From NCBI RefSeq assembly GCF_039812505.1, contig NZ_JBDIAQ010000018.1:1-37484 (forward strand): a DNA stretch of 37,484 bases. The letters run 5' to 3'. The stretch is from Intrasporangium_A sp039812505 (GTDB lineage Bacteria; Actinomycetota; Actinomycetes; Actinomycetales; Dermatophilaceae). Under the pieces are notes generated by a model that saw only the letters and a list, made by a program, of their open reading frames with translations, had not been told where the DNA came from and ran no database searches. Position 1 is the stretch's first letter, and each line of letters opens with the position of its first letter. This document shows positions 1-13,118 of this stretch, in pieces. The position numbers were made by a program, and so were the translations under genes.

Positions 1-44
1 GACCCGCGCGCATCAGCAGCCGCCGCCGAGCACCCTCCCGCAGA

Positions 45-1412
45 TCAGAACGCGGCGCCGGGGTTGAGGATGCCCTTCGGGTCGAGGGCGTGCTTGATCC
101 GATGGGTCAGGGCCATGACGTCCGGTCCGAGCTGCTCGGGCAGCGCGGCGCGCTTCAGCCGGCCGATGCCGTGCTCGCCGGTGATCGTGCCGCCGAGCCC
201 GATCGCCAGGTGCATCACGGCGTCGAACGCGGCTGCGGCCCGTTCCCGCGCGGCCGGGTCGCCGCGCGGGTAGACGATGATCGGGTGGGTGTTGCCGTCG
301 CCGGCGTGCGCGACGACCGGGATCCGCACGTCGTGCTGCTCGGCGATCGCGGAGATCCCGGTCAGCAGCTGCGGCAGCAGGGGCACGGGCACGCCGACGT
401 CCTCGAACATGACCGCGCCGAGCCGTTCGATCGCGGGGAAGGCGGCCCGTCTGGCGGCCGTGAACAGCTCGCCCTCGTCGGCGTCCTCCGTGACGAAGCA
501 CTCCCTGGCCCCCGCGTCCCGGCACGCGGCGCGGATGGTCTCGACCTCCTCGGCGCGGGCCGCGCCCGGCGCGTCGGACTGGGCGATCAGCAGGGCGCCG
601 GCGGTGCGGTCCAGGCCCATCGGCCGGTAGTCCTCGACCGCGCCGATCGAGGCGTGGTCCATCAGCTCCATCATCGAGGGCCGCAGGGTCCGCCCGGCGG
701 CGATGACCGCGTCGGCAGCGGCCTCCACCGTGGCGAAGGTCGCCACCAGCGTGGACGGCGGGGGCGCCGCGGGCATGAGCCGCAGGATCGCGCGGGTGAT
801 GACGCCGAGCGTCCCCTCGCTGCCGACGAAGAGCTTGACCAGCGACAGGCCCGCGACGTCCTTGATCCGCTTGCCGCCCAGGCGCAGCAGGGTCCCGTCG
901 GCGAGCACGACGTCGAGCCCGAGCACGTAGTCGGTCGTGACGCCGTACTTGACGCAGCACAGGCCGCCGGCGTTGGTCGCGACGTTGCCGCCGATCGAGC
1001 AGATCTCGAAGCTGGACGGGTCGGGCGGGTACCACAGCCCGTGCCCGGCGGCGGCGGCCTTGACCTCGGCGTTCAGGGCCCCCGGCTCGACGACCGCGGT
1101 CCGGGTCGCGACGTCGATCTCGATCGCGCGCATCCGGTCGAGCGAGAGCACGACGCACCCGTCCACCGCGCAGGACCCGCCAGAGAGGCCGCTGCCGGCA
1201 CCGCGCGGCACCACCGGCACCCCGCGGGCGCCGGCCCATCGCATCGTCGCCACGACGTCGTCCGCGTCGGCCGCGCGGACGACGCACAGCGGCATACCGG
1301 CCGACTCCGACTGCGTCCAGTCGCGTCGGTAGCCCTCCACCGTCGCCCGGTCGGTGGTCAGCGCCTGCTCGGACAGGGCGCCGCCCAGGTCGTCGAGGTC
1401 CGTCGGGTCCAT
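45..1412 (-). CDS. GlcD-like FAD-binding oxidase (glycolate / D-2-hydroxyacid dehydrogenase family)
   Basis: 455-aa flavoprotein of the GlcD/D-lactate dehydrogenase family, expected to oxidise a 2-hydroxy acid (glycolate, D-lactate or similar) in the cytoplasm or at the membrane. The FAD-binding PCMH half has PRGAGSGLSGGS (about residues 69-80), the DPSSFEICSIGGNVATNAGG stretch (131-150) and GSEGTLGVIT (198-207). The C-terminal oxidase domain has HAGDGNTHP and GEHGIGRLKR (from about 412). Length is normal and the frame is intact. No GlcE or GlcF partner is seen, although the downstream side (left edge) is cut off. On its own strand a TACGGT -10 box ends 6 nt before the ATG, so it is probably leaderless. 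The fold is certain; the substrate is not readable. Confidence 0.9.
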   Translation of the reverse strand: MDPTDLDDLGGALSEQALTTDRATVEGYRRDWTQSESAGMPLCVVRAADADDVVATMRWAGARGVPVVPRGAGSGLSGGSCAVDGCVVLSLDRMRAIEIDVATRTAVVEPGALNAEVKAAAAGHGLWYPPDPSSFEICSIGGNVATNAGGLCCVKYGVTTDYVLGLDVVLADGTLLRLGGKRIKDVAGLSLVKLFVGSEGTLGVITRAILRLMPAAPPPSTLVATFATVEAAADAVIAAGRTLRPSMMELMDHASIGAVEDYRPMGLDRTAGALLIAQSDAPGAARAEEVETIRAACRDAGARECFVTEDADEGELFTAARRAAFPAIERLGAVMFEDVGVPVPLLPQLLTGISAIAEQHDVRIPVVAHAGDGNTHPIIVYPRGDPAARERAAAAFDAVMHLAIGLGGTITGEHGIGRLKRAALPEQLGPDVMALTHRIKHALDPKGILNPGAAF

Positions 1413-1418
1413 GAGGTC

Positions 1419-1424
1419 ACCGTA
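1419..1424 (-). promoter_or_regulatory. -10 box of the GlcD-like gene (leaderless)
   Basis: On the minus strand TACGGT lies 6 nt upstream of the ATG at 1412. That spacing puts the transcription start at or next to the start codon, and no Shine-Dalgarno sequence is present. Confidence 0.45.
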
Positions 1425-1432
1425 ACGACTGG

Positions 1433-1460
1433 GGCCCAGCGGGAGGTATGCCGCTGGGCC
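1433..1460. repeat. Inverted repeat between divergent genes
   Basis: GGCCCAGCGG (1433-1442) and CCGCTGGGCC (1451-1460) are perfect 10-bp arms around an 8-nt loop, in the spacer between the divergent oxidase gene and the 365-aa gene. Its right arm overlaps a minus-strand copy of AGCGGCATACC (1445-1455), a string that recurs in other spacers of this window. It could be an operator or a dispersed repeat; as a terminator it would face both promoters, which is unlikely. Confidence 0.5.
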
Positions 1461-1485
1461 GGGCGCCGTCCGCGGCCCCGGTCAG

Positions 1486-1491
1486 TAGGTT
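1486..1491 (+). promoter_or_regulatory. -10 box of the 365-aa gene (leaderless)
   Basis: TAGGTT ends 6 nt before the ATG at 1498, the arrangement expected of a leaderless actinobacterial mRNA. No clear -35 element or ribosome binding site is seen. Confidence 0.45.
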
Positions 1492-1497
1492 GGACCC

Positions 1498-2595
1498 ATG
1501 GGATGGCTCTCGCGTGCGAAGAAGACGGGCGGTGCGGATTCCGCGGAGGCGCCGACCCCGATGCCCGAGCCGCCCGCCTCGCGGCCGGCACCGTCGACCG
1601 TGGGCGAGCCCGGTGCGCCGGGGGGCCGCTACGGGCCCCTCGTCACGATCACGTCGTTCGACCCGGCCCCGGTCGAGCTGACCTGGCAGCTGCCGGTGAC
1701 CGGCGAGCTCTACCGGCTCATGCCGGGCCCGGACCGGTCCGACTACTCGGTCATGGTCCTCGAGCGGCCGGTCCACTTCTACCCACCCGAGGGGTTCGAC
1801 GCGACACGCGTCCCCGCCGACCGCCGGGTGCCCGACCGCAAGGGCCGACCGATGGTCCGGGTCGACGCGCTCGTGGTCTGCTCCCGCTTCACGGGACAGC
1901 AGCTGCACCCGCACATGCACGACCTGGCCGTGAACGTCGCCTACGTGATCGACGACCGCGTGCTGACCGACGAGGCCCTCGACCTGGCCACGATCGAGTA
2001 CGTGGGAGTCGGCCGGCTCAGCGCCGGCCGGGCGTCGACCCGCCCCGCACCGGCCGGCGGGTCCGGTTCGGCGGCCGGACGTCAGCCGCAGCCGCCGCCG
2101 GTGCAGACCGTGCCGGCGGGGCCTGCCGCGGAGCAGGCGGGGCGGCCGGTGGCCACGGCGGAGCCCGTCACGGGGCAGTCCGCGACAGGGCAGTCCGAGA
2201 CGGGCCAGCCCCCCACGCAGCCGCTGCCGCGACCCGGCGCCGAGACGCCGGCGCCCGAGCTGTCGGTCGAGGTCCCGGCTCCGCCCGGTCCGAGCCCCGC
2301 CGCCAGCGACTGGATCCTCGGCGAGGCGGCCCGGGTGCTGCGCGAGGGGATCGAGGCCGAGCGGGGCAGACCGGTCGAGCAGCTCACGGCGCGGCTCGGC
2401 CTCGATGCCGCGGGCCGGGTCGTCGCCCTGTCCGGGAACGCCGACGGGACCGCCCCGGTGCCGAGCCGCGAGACCTGGGACCGGTTGCGTGCCCTGCTGG
2501 GTGGTCTGTCGGCCGTCACCGACGTCCCGATCGCGACGCTGTCGGTGCGGGTCGCCGGCGGACGGTTGTCCTGGGAGGCGGCCCCAGGGCGCTGA
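1498..2595 (+). CDS. Unrecognised two-domain protein with Pro/Ala-rich linker
   Basis: 365-aa protein that I do not recognise. Residues 1-40 are polar and Pro-rich. A folded segment follows (about 42-180; it includes a VTITSFDPAPVELTWQLPV stretch and a histidine-rich LHPHMHDL stretch). A long linker rich in Pro, Ala, Gly, Gln and Thr runs over about 180-260, and a second compact C-terminal domain starts near DWILGEAARVLREGIEAE (about 265-365). There is no signal peptide or membrane segment, so it is probably cytoplasmic. Codon use matches the neighbours. It is transcribed alone, convergent with the lysG-like gene. A regulatory or binding role is possible, but nothing in the sequence names one. 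Confidence 0.75.
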   Translation: MGWLSRAKKTGGADSAEAPTPMPEPPASRPAPSTVGEPGAPGGRYGPLVTITSFDPAPVELTWQLPVTGELYRLMPGPDRSDYSVMVLERPVHFYPPEGFDATRVPADRRVPDRKGRPMVRVDALVVCSRFTGQQLHPHMHDLAVNVAYVIDDRVLTDEALDLATIEYVGVGRLSAGRASTRPAPAGGSGSAAGRQPQPPPVQTVPAGPAAEQAGRPVATAEPVTGQSATGQSETGQPPTQPLPRPGAETPAPELSVEVPAPPGPSPAASDWILGEAARVLREGIEAERGRPVEQLTARLGLDAAGRVVALSGNADGTAPVPSRETWDRLRALLGGLSAVTDVPIATLSVRVAGGRLSWEAAPGR

Positions 2596-2603
2596 CCCGG
2601 TGC

Positions 2604-2617
2604 GTCCGTTCGCGGAC
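2604..2617. terminator. Short hairpin between convergent genes
   Basis: GTCCG-TTCG-CGGAC is a 5-bp stem with a stable TTCG loop, 9 nt after the stop of the 365-aa gene and facing the convergent regulator gene. It is weak as a terminator, but it is the only compact hairpin in this 70-nt spacer. Confidence 0.3.
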
Positions 2618-2665
2618 CATCGCCGACCGGCGCGGCGCTGTGCGGTGCTCCCGGCGGCACGAGGG

Positions 2666-3541
2666 TCAGTGCAGGTGCCGGGCGGCCGCCCGGACGACCG
2701 CGGCCGTGACGAGGTCGAGCGCCCCGGACCCGAGCTTCCAGACCTGCCAGTGCAGCCGGACCTGCTCGCTCCACGCCGGGTCGAGCGTGAGCAGCTGGTC
2801 GTTGGGGTCCTGCAGGTCGGGCACCATGCCCCAGGCGACGCCGGCCCGGACCATGGCGACGTACTGGGCCGAGTCCGGGACGAAGTGCCCGGGTGGGCGG
2901 GCACCGGGGGCGACGGCGTGCAGCAGCCGGTCCTGGTGCCCGTCCTTCTGGTCGTAGTGCAGGACCGGCGCCAGCCGCAACGCCTGCGGGGTCGGGCCGT
3001 CCGGGAACCACCTCCGGATGAACCGGCGGGATGCCTTGGCCCGGTAGCGCATCGTACCGAGGTGGTGCACCTCGCAGCCCTGCACCGGTGTCGGCTCTGC
3101 CGTCACCGCCGCCATCACCTCGCCGGAACGGAGCAGGTCGGCGGTCACCGCCTCGTCGTCCCGGCGCAGGGCGAGCTCGAGCGAGGGCAGCCGGCACAGG
3201 TCGGCCACGGCCGTCGAGAGCCACGTGGCCAGGGAGTCGGCGTTGGCGACGACCGGCACGCGGACCCGGCGCCGCGAGCCGGGCTCGTCCGCTCCGGCCA
3301 GGGTCACCGACGCGTCGTCCAGCAGGTGCGTCACCTGGCGGGCGGTGCGCAGCAGCACCTCGCCCTGACGCGTCGGGCGGACCGGCTTGCTGCGCTGCAC
3401 CAGGATCGTCCCCACGTCGGCCTCGAGGGCCTTGATCCGCTGGCTGACTGCCGACGGGGTCACGTGCAGCAGCGCGGCGGCCCGGTCGAAGGTGCCGCAG
3501 TCGACGACCGCCACGAGGGCCCGGAGCTGCTCCGCCTCCAT
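2666..3541 (-). CDS. lysG: LysR-family regulator of basic amino acid export (LysG/ArgP)
   Basis: 291-aa LysR-type regulator of the LysG/ArgP branch, which senses lysine or arginine and activates the exporter gene. The N-terminal winged helix (residues about 1-60) reads TFDRAAALLHVTPSAVSQRI, and an effector-binding domain fills about 90-290. Length is typical. It is divergent from the lysE-like exporter with 69 bp between the starts, the classical lysG-lysE arrangement, which supports the assignment beyond the family level. A minus-strand TAGTGT ends 6 nt before its ATG, suggesting a leaderless message whose promoter overlaps the shared control region. The specific co-effector (Lys, Arg or His) is inferred. 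Confidence 0.9.
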   Translation of the reverse strand: MEAEQLRALVAVVDCGTFDRAAALLHVTPSAVSQRIKALEADVGTILVQRSKPVRPTRQGEVLLRTARQVTHLLDDASVTLAGADEPGSRRRVRVPVVANADSLATWLSTAVADLCRLPSLELALRRDDEAVTADLLRSGEVMAAVTAEPTPVQGCEVHHLGTMRYRAKASRRFIRRWFPDGPTPQALRLAPVLHYDQKDGHQDRLLHAVAPGARPPGHFVPDSAQYVAMVRAGVAWGMVPDLQDPNDQLLTLDPAWSEQVRLHWQVWKLGSGALDLVTAAVVRAAARHLH

Positions 3542-3610
3542 GAAGCAACACTAACGTCGCTACAGGAACTTTCGTTTCACTTCATTCGAGGGCGCGACTA
3601 CCGTCGTGGT
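3542..3610. promoter_or_regulatory. Divergent lysG-lysE control region
   Basis: This 69-bp spacer carries both promoters. TAGTGT (3548-3553, minus strand) ends 6 nt before lysG, and TACCGT (3599-3604, plus strand) ends 6 nt before GTG 3611 of lysE. Both genes therefore look leaderless. The middle (CTACAGGAACTTTCGTTTC) is more A/T-rich than its surroundings and is where a LysG dimer would be expected to bind. No convincing palindrome is visible. Confidence 0.5.
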
Positions 3611-4228
3611 GTGTCCATGTTCCTCGCACCGGCGCTCGCCGGCCTCGGCACCAGCGCCGGGCTGCTGGTCGCCATCGGCCCGCAGAACGCCTACGTGCTC
3701 CGGCAAGGGCTCAGGCGCCACGGCGTGGCTGCCGTCATCGTCGTGTGCGTGCTGTCCGACCTCGTCCTGATCACGGCCGGCGTGGCAGGCATGGGCGCCG
3801 TCGCCGGGCGGTTCCCGGTCCTGCTCGAGCTGGTCCGGTGGGGCGGTATCGCGTTCCTGCTCGGCTACGCCGTGCTCGCCGGGCGTCGCGCCCTACGGCC
3901 CGCGGCGGCCCTGGACGCCCGCGCCGCACCGGCGGAGTCCCGGGCCGGGGTCGTCCTGACCGCGCTGGCGCTGACCTGGCTCAACCCCGCCGTCTACCTG
4001 GACACGATGGTGGTGCTCGGCTCGGTGGCCGCGACGAAGGGCGACCCGGGGCGGTGGGCGTTCGGAGCCGGGGCGATGCTCGCCAGCCTGCTCTGGTTCC
4101 TGCTCATCGGGCTCGGGGCACGTAGCCTGGGGCCGGTGCTCTCGAGGCGCTCGGTCTGGCGCTGGGTGGACGGGATCATCGCGGTCCAGATGCTCGTCGT
4201 CGCGGCCGGCCTGCTCGTCGCATCCTGA
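3611..4228 (+). CDS. lysE: LysE/ArgO-family basic amino acid exporter
   Basis: 205-aa integral membrane exporter that expels surplus L-lysine and/or L-arginine. The family signature IGPQNAYVLRQG follows the first hydrophobic helix, and LTWLNPAVYLDT marks the middle of the protein. Five to six hydrophobic helices span the chain. I chose GTG 3611 because a TACCGT -10 box ends 6 nt upstream (leaderless start); ATG 3617 two codons later is the alternative. The reading frame stays open far upstream, through the opposite-strand lysG gene, but that part shows no coding character. Partner of the divergent lysG. Tandem GC hairpins follow its stop. Confidence 0.9.
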   Translation: MSMFLAPALAGLGTSAGLLVAIGPQNAYVLRQGLRRHGVAAVIVVCVLSDLVLITAGVAGMGAVAGRFPVLLELVRWGGIAFLLGYAVLAGRRALRPAAALDARAAPAESRAGVVLTALALTWLNPAVYLDTMVVLGSVAATKGDPGRWAFGAGAMLASLLWFLLIGLGARSLGPVLSRRSVWRWVDGIIAVQMLVVAAGLLVAS

Positions 4229-4239
4229 CCAGGCGCCAT

Positions 4240-4263
4240 CGGTCCCCCGGGGCCGGGGGGCCG
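4240..4263 (+). terminator. lysE terminator hairpin 1
   Basis: CGGTCCCCC / GGGGGGCCG form a 9-bp stem (one T-G pair) with a 6-nt loop, 11 nt after the lysE stop. No U-tract follows, as is usual for actinobacterial terminators. Confidence 0.6.
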
Positions 4264-4286
4264 ACCCCCGAGGCGGTCGCCGTCGC

Positions 4287-4307
4287 GGGCCCGGTCGCGC
4301 CGGGCCC
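4287..4307 (+). terminator. lysE terminator hairpin 2
   Basis: GGGCCCGG / CCGGGCCC is a perfect 8-bp stem with loop TCGCG, 23 nt beyond the first hairpin. Tandem stems probably insulate lysE from the rpoB promoters. Confidence 0.55.
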
Positions 4308-4346
4308 ACCGGGACCGGACCGGGTCGGGGGAGAGAGGGTGGGTCC

Positions 4347-4376
4347 TTGACGTATCCGGTCCGGGGGGTCCATAGT
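4347..4376 (+). promoter_or_regulatory. rpoB upstream promoter (P1)
   Basis: -35 TTGACG (4347-4352) and -10 CATAGT (4371-4376) are 18 bp apart. The TTGAC match is the best -35 in the 412-nt lysE-rpoB gap. A start near 4383 would give a leader of about 258 nt before the TTG at 4641. Confidence 0.5.
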
Positions 4377-4386
4377 CTTGGCGTTC

Positions 4387-4431
4387 TCTCGAACTCCCGG
4401 TTCAGTAGGCGTCGAGGTCGTCTCGAACTCC
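4387..4431 (+). repeat. Direct repeat between the rpoB promoters
   Basis: TCTCGAACTCC occurs at 4387-4397 and again at 4421-4431, 34 bp apart, between the two candidate rpoB promoters. This could be a pair of regulator sites or a duplicated promoter-proximal element. Confidence 0.5.
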
Positions 4432-4445
4432 GCCTCTTGACTCGG

Positions 4446-4475
4446 TTGGACTTCGCTGCGCTGTTTGGGTAGGCT
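4446..4475 (+). promoter_or_regulatory. rpoB downstream promoter (P2)
   Basis: -35 TTGGAC (4446-4451) and -10 TAGGCT (4470-4475) are separated by 18 bp. A start near 4482 leaves a leader of about 160 nt. The rest of the gap to 4640 has no gene. Confidence 0.5.
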
Positions 4476-4640
4476 GGGCCTTTGCGCTGCCCATGCCCTC
4501 CATCCGCGACCCACGACCGGCTCGCGAGACCGCGCCGGCCTGTGCCGGCTCGCGCGTCTCCCCCGTGACCGGGACCCGCGGGCGAAGTGCTGCGACAACG
4601 CCGATCTGAAGACTCGAAAAGGCCCGTGGAAGGACCCTCC

Positions 4641-8123
<3,483 letters not shown>

Positions 8124-8128
8124 GCGAC

Positions 8129-8218
8129 TGGACGGGCTCGCGCGAAGCGCGCCGACAAACCGCGAGCGAAGCGAGCTTGGTTTGCCGGAACCGATGAGCG
8201 CCGGGCGAAGCCCGTCCA
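8129..8218 (+). repeat. Nested inverted repeats in the rpoB-rpoC spacer
   Basis: The outer arms TGGACGGGCT (8129-8138) and AGCCCGTCCA (8209-8218) are perfect 10-mers. Inside lie CGCGC-GAA-GCGCG (8139-8151) and CAAACC / GGTTTG (8156-8161 / 8179-8184), the latter enclosing GCGAGCGAAGCGAGC. Together they fold into a branched structure filling most of the 158-nt spacer. It could partly terminate transcription, be an RNase site, or be a palindromic repeat element. Confidence 0.6.
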
Positions 8219-8281
8219 CGCCTGTGGGCCACCCACCAACGAACCTGACCTTTCACGTCATACGAAAGAAAGAAGCACGAA

Positions 8282-12181
<3,900 letters not shown>

Positions 12182-12200
12182 CCCGGCGGGGTGACGCAGC

Positions 12201-12236
12201 GGGCCCGGTCCGCGCCGGATGGCGCGGACCGGGCCC
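12201..12236 (+). terminator. rpoBC operon terminator
   Basis: GGGCCCGGTCCGCGCC (12201-12216) and its exact complement (12221-12236) form a 16-bp perfect stem with a GGAT loop, 19 nt after rpoC. There is no U-tract (I-shaped terminator). It marks the left edge of the accessory bacteriocin region. Confidence 0.85.
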
Positions 12237-12324
12237 CGGAGCGCGTGAGGACCGACGCCCTGTCGGCGGGTTGCTCGACCGTCGCCAGGACGGTTTGGAC
12301 GTGCGCCGTCACGGGTGCGGTGTT

Positions 12325-12348
12325 ACGTTCATGTCAAGGCTTGAACGT
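12325..12348 (+). promoter_or_regulatory. Palindrome upstream of the LysR-HTH gene (candidate operator)
   Basis: ACGTTCA (12325-12331) and TGAACGT (12342-12348) are 7-bp arms with a 10-nt spacer, ending 13 nt before the ATG at 12362. The TTCA-N10-TGAA core has the dyad layout of LysR-type boxes, so autoregulation by the adjacent HTH protein is a reasonable inference. Confidence 0.45.
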
Positions 12349-12361
12349 GATAGGGGAAGTC

Positions 12362-12613
12362 ATGGACGTTCAGGTGTTGCGGTCCTTCGCTGAAGTGGGC
12401 TCTCACCTCTCGGTGACGCAAGCGGCCATGTCGCTTGGATACACCCAGTCCGCGGTGAGTCAGCATGTTCAGCGGATGGAGCGCGTCCTCGGCGGGCGCC
12501 TCATCGAGCGTTCTGGGCGTGGGGTGGTCCTGACAGAGCTTGGGGATCGAGCGCTTCCCTTGGCTCGCGTCATCGTGGTCCGTGGACGAGCTGTTGAGGC
12601 TCAGGCCGTCTGA
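12362..12613 (+). CDS. Stand-alone LysR-type HTH protein (no effector domain)
   Basis: 83-aa protein matching only the N-terminal DNA-binding part of LysR regulators: LSVTQAAMSLGYTQSAVSQHV (about 16-36) is the helix-turn-helix, ERVLGGRLIERSGRGVVLTELG the wing, and the final 20 residues start the linker helix. The usual 200-residue effector domain is missing, and the 109 nt before the next gene are too short to contain it. AGGGGAAG lies 3 to 5 nt before the ATG. Codon use is less G/C-biased than in rpoC. It is either a mini-regulator of the bacteriocin genes or the remnant of a larger regulator cut down when the cassette arrived. Confidence 0.7.
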   Translation: MDVQVLRSFAEVGSHLSVTQAAMSLGYTQSAVSQHVQRMERVLGGRLIERSGRGVVLTELGDRALPLARVIVVRGRAVEAQAV

Positions 12614-12663
12614 CAGCAAGTCTGTCGGCTACTCGTCAGATCATTAGGGGTCATGATAACGGC

Positions 12664-12693
12664 TTGCGATTCGCTTGTTTGCCACACGATGCT
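12664..12693 (+). promoter_or_regulatory. Possible bacteriocin promoter
   Basis: TTGCGA (12664-12669) and GATGCT (12688-12693) are 18 bp apart, ahead of the bacteriocin ribosome binding site. A small dyad ATCAT / ATGAT (12640-12644 / 12653-12657) lies just upstream and could be a regulator site. Matches are modest. Confidence 0.3.
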
Positions 12694-12709
12694 TGTCGGC
12701 ACATCACAC

Positions 12710-12718
12710 GGAGGTGAT
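12710..12718 (+). promoter_or_regulatory. Strong ribosome binding site of the bacteriocin gene
   Basis: GGAGGTGAT is a near-perfect complement of the 16S rRNA 3' end and lies 4 nt before ATG 12723. It is one of the strongest Shine-Dalgarno sequences in the window and selects MKKLMRAAL as the start rather than upstream codons. Confidence 0.75.
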
Positions 12719-12722
12719 ATGC

Positions 12723-13061
12723 ATGAAGAAGCTCATGAGGGCTGCGCTTGTTCCGTTCGTGGCTGCGCTCGCGCTCGCTGGAGCGGCCGCACCGGCATCA
12801 GCGTGGTTGCATCTCGGGTCGACCACGAAGTACCCAGTCGAGGGCGGGACCTGGACCTACGGCTTCTGGAACGCCAAGGTGCACTCCAACTACTACCATG
12901 GCAGCAAGTGCCATGGCAGCACCGCGAGGTTCTGGAACGGCAGCTACTGGAGCCAGGACCGCACGGCGGCGCTGGCCGGGAACTGGTCGAACGCCGCGGT
13001 GGGGGCCTACAACCTCTGGTACACGGACGATCAGTACTACTACCGGACAACCTGCAGTTGA
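12723..13061 (+). CDS. Lactococcin 972-family bacteriocin precursor
   Basis: 112-aa secreted peptide. A Sec signal peptide (MKKLMR, a hydrophobic core, then APASA ending at residue 27) precedes a mature product of about 85 residues. That product aligns by eye with lactococcin 972: GGTWTYGFWNAKVHSNYYHG matches its GTW-x-G...SNYxHGSKxH core, followed by the W-x2-A-x-VG segment and a terminal YYY cluster. Lactococcin 972 of Lactococcus blocks septum formation by binding lipid II. Unlike it, this peptide has two cysteines (in SKCHG and TTCS) that could form a disulfide. The downstream membrane protein and ABC ATPase are the usual partners of this family. Target range is unknown. Confidence 0.9.
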   Translation: MKKLMRAALVPFVAALALAGAAAPASAWLHLGSTTKYPVEGGTWTYGFWNAKVHSNYYHGSKCHGSTARFWNGSYWSQDRTAALAGNWSNAAVGAYNLWYTDDQYYYRTTCS

Positions 13062-13070
13062 GCGCGAGTC

Positions 13071-13105
13071 GGCTGGGGGTGGCGCAGTAGCAGCCGCCCC
13101 CAGCC
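13071..13105 (+). terminator. Hairpin between bacteriocin and membrane-protein genes
   Basis: GGCTGGGGGTGGC (13071-13083) and GCCGCCCCCAGCC (13093-13105) form a 13-bp stem (one T-G pair) with a 9-nt loop, 9 nt after the bacteriocin stop. This fits a partial terminator that gives more bacteriocin than transporter message. Confidence 0.65.
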
Positions 13106-13118
13106 ACCTGCGTGAGGA

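Noticed and set aside
12614..12722. Frameshifted remainder of a full LysR regulator after the 83-aa HTH protein
   Set aside because: Only 109 nt separate it from the bacteriocin gene, and no frame there resembles an effector domain.
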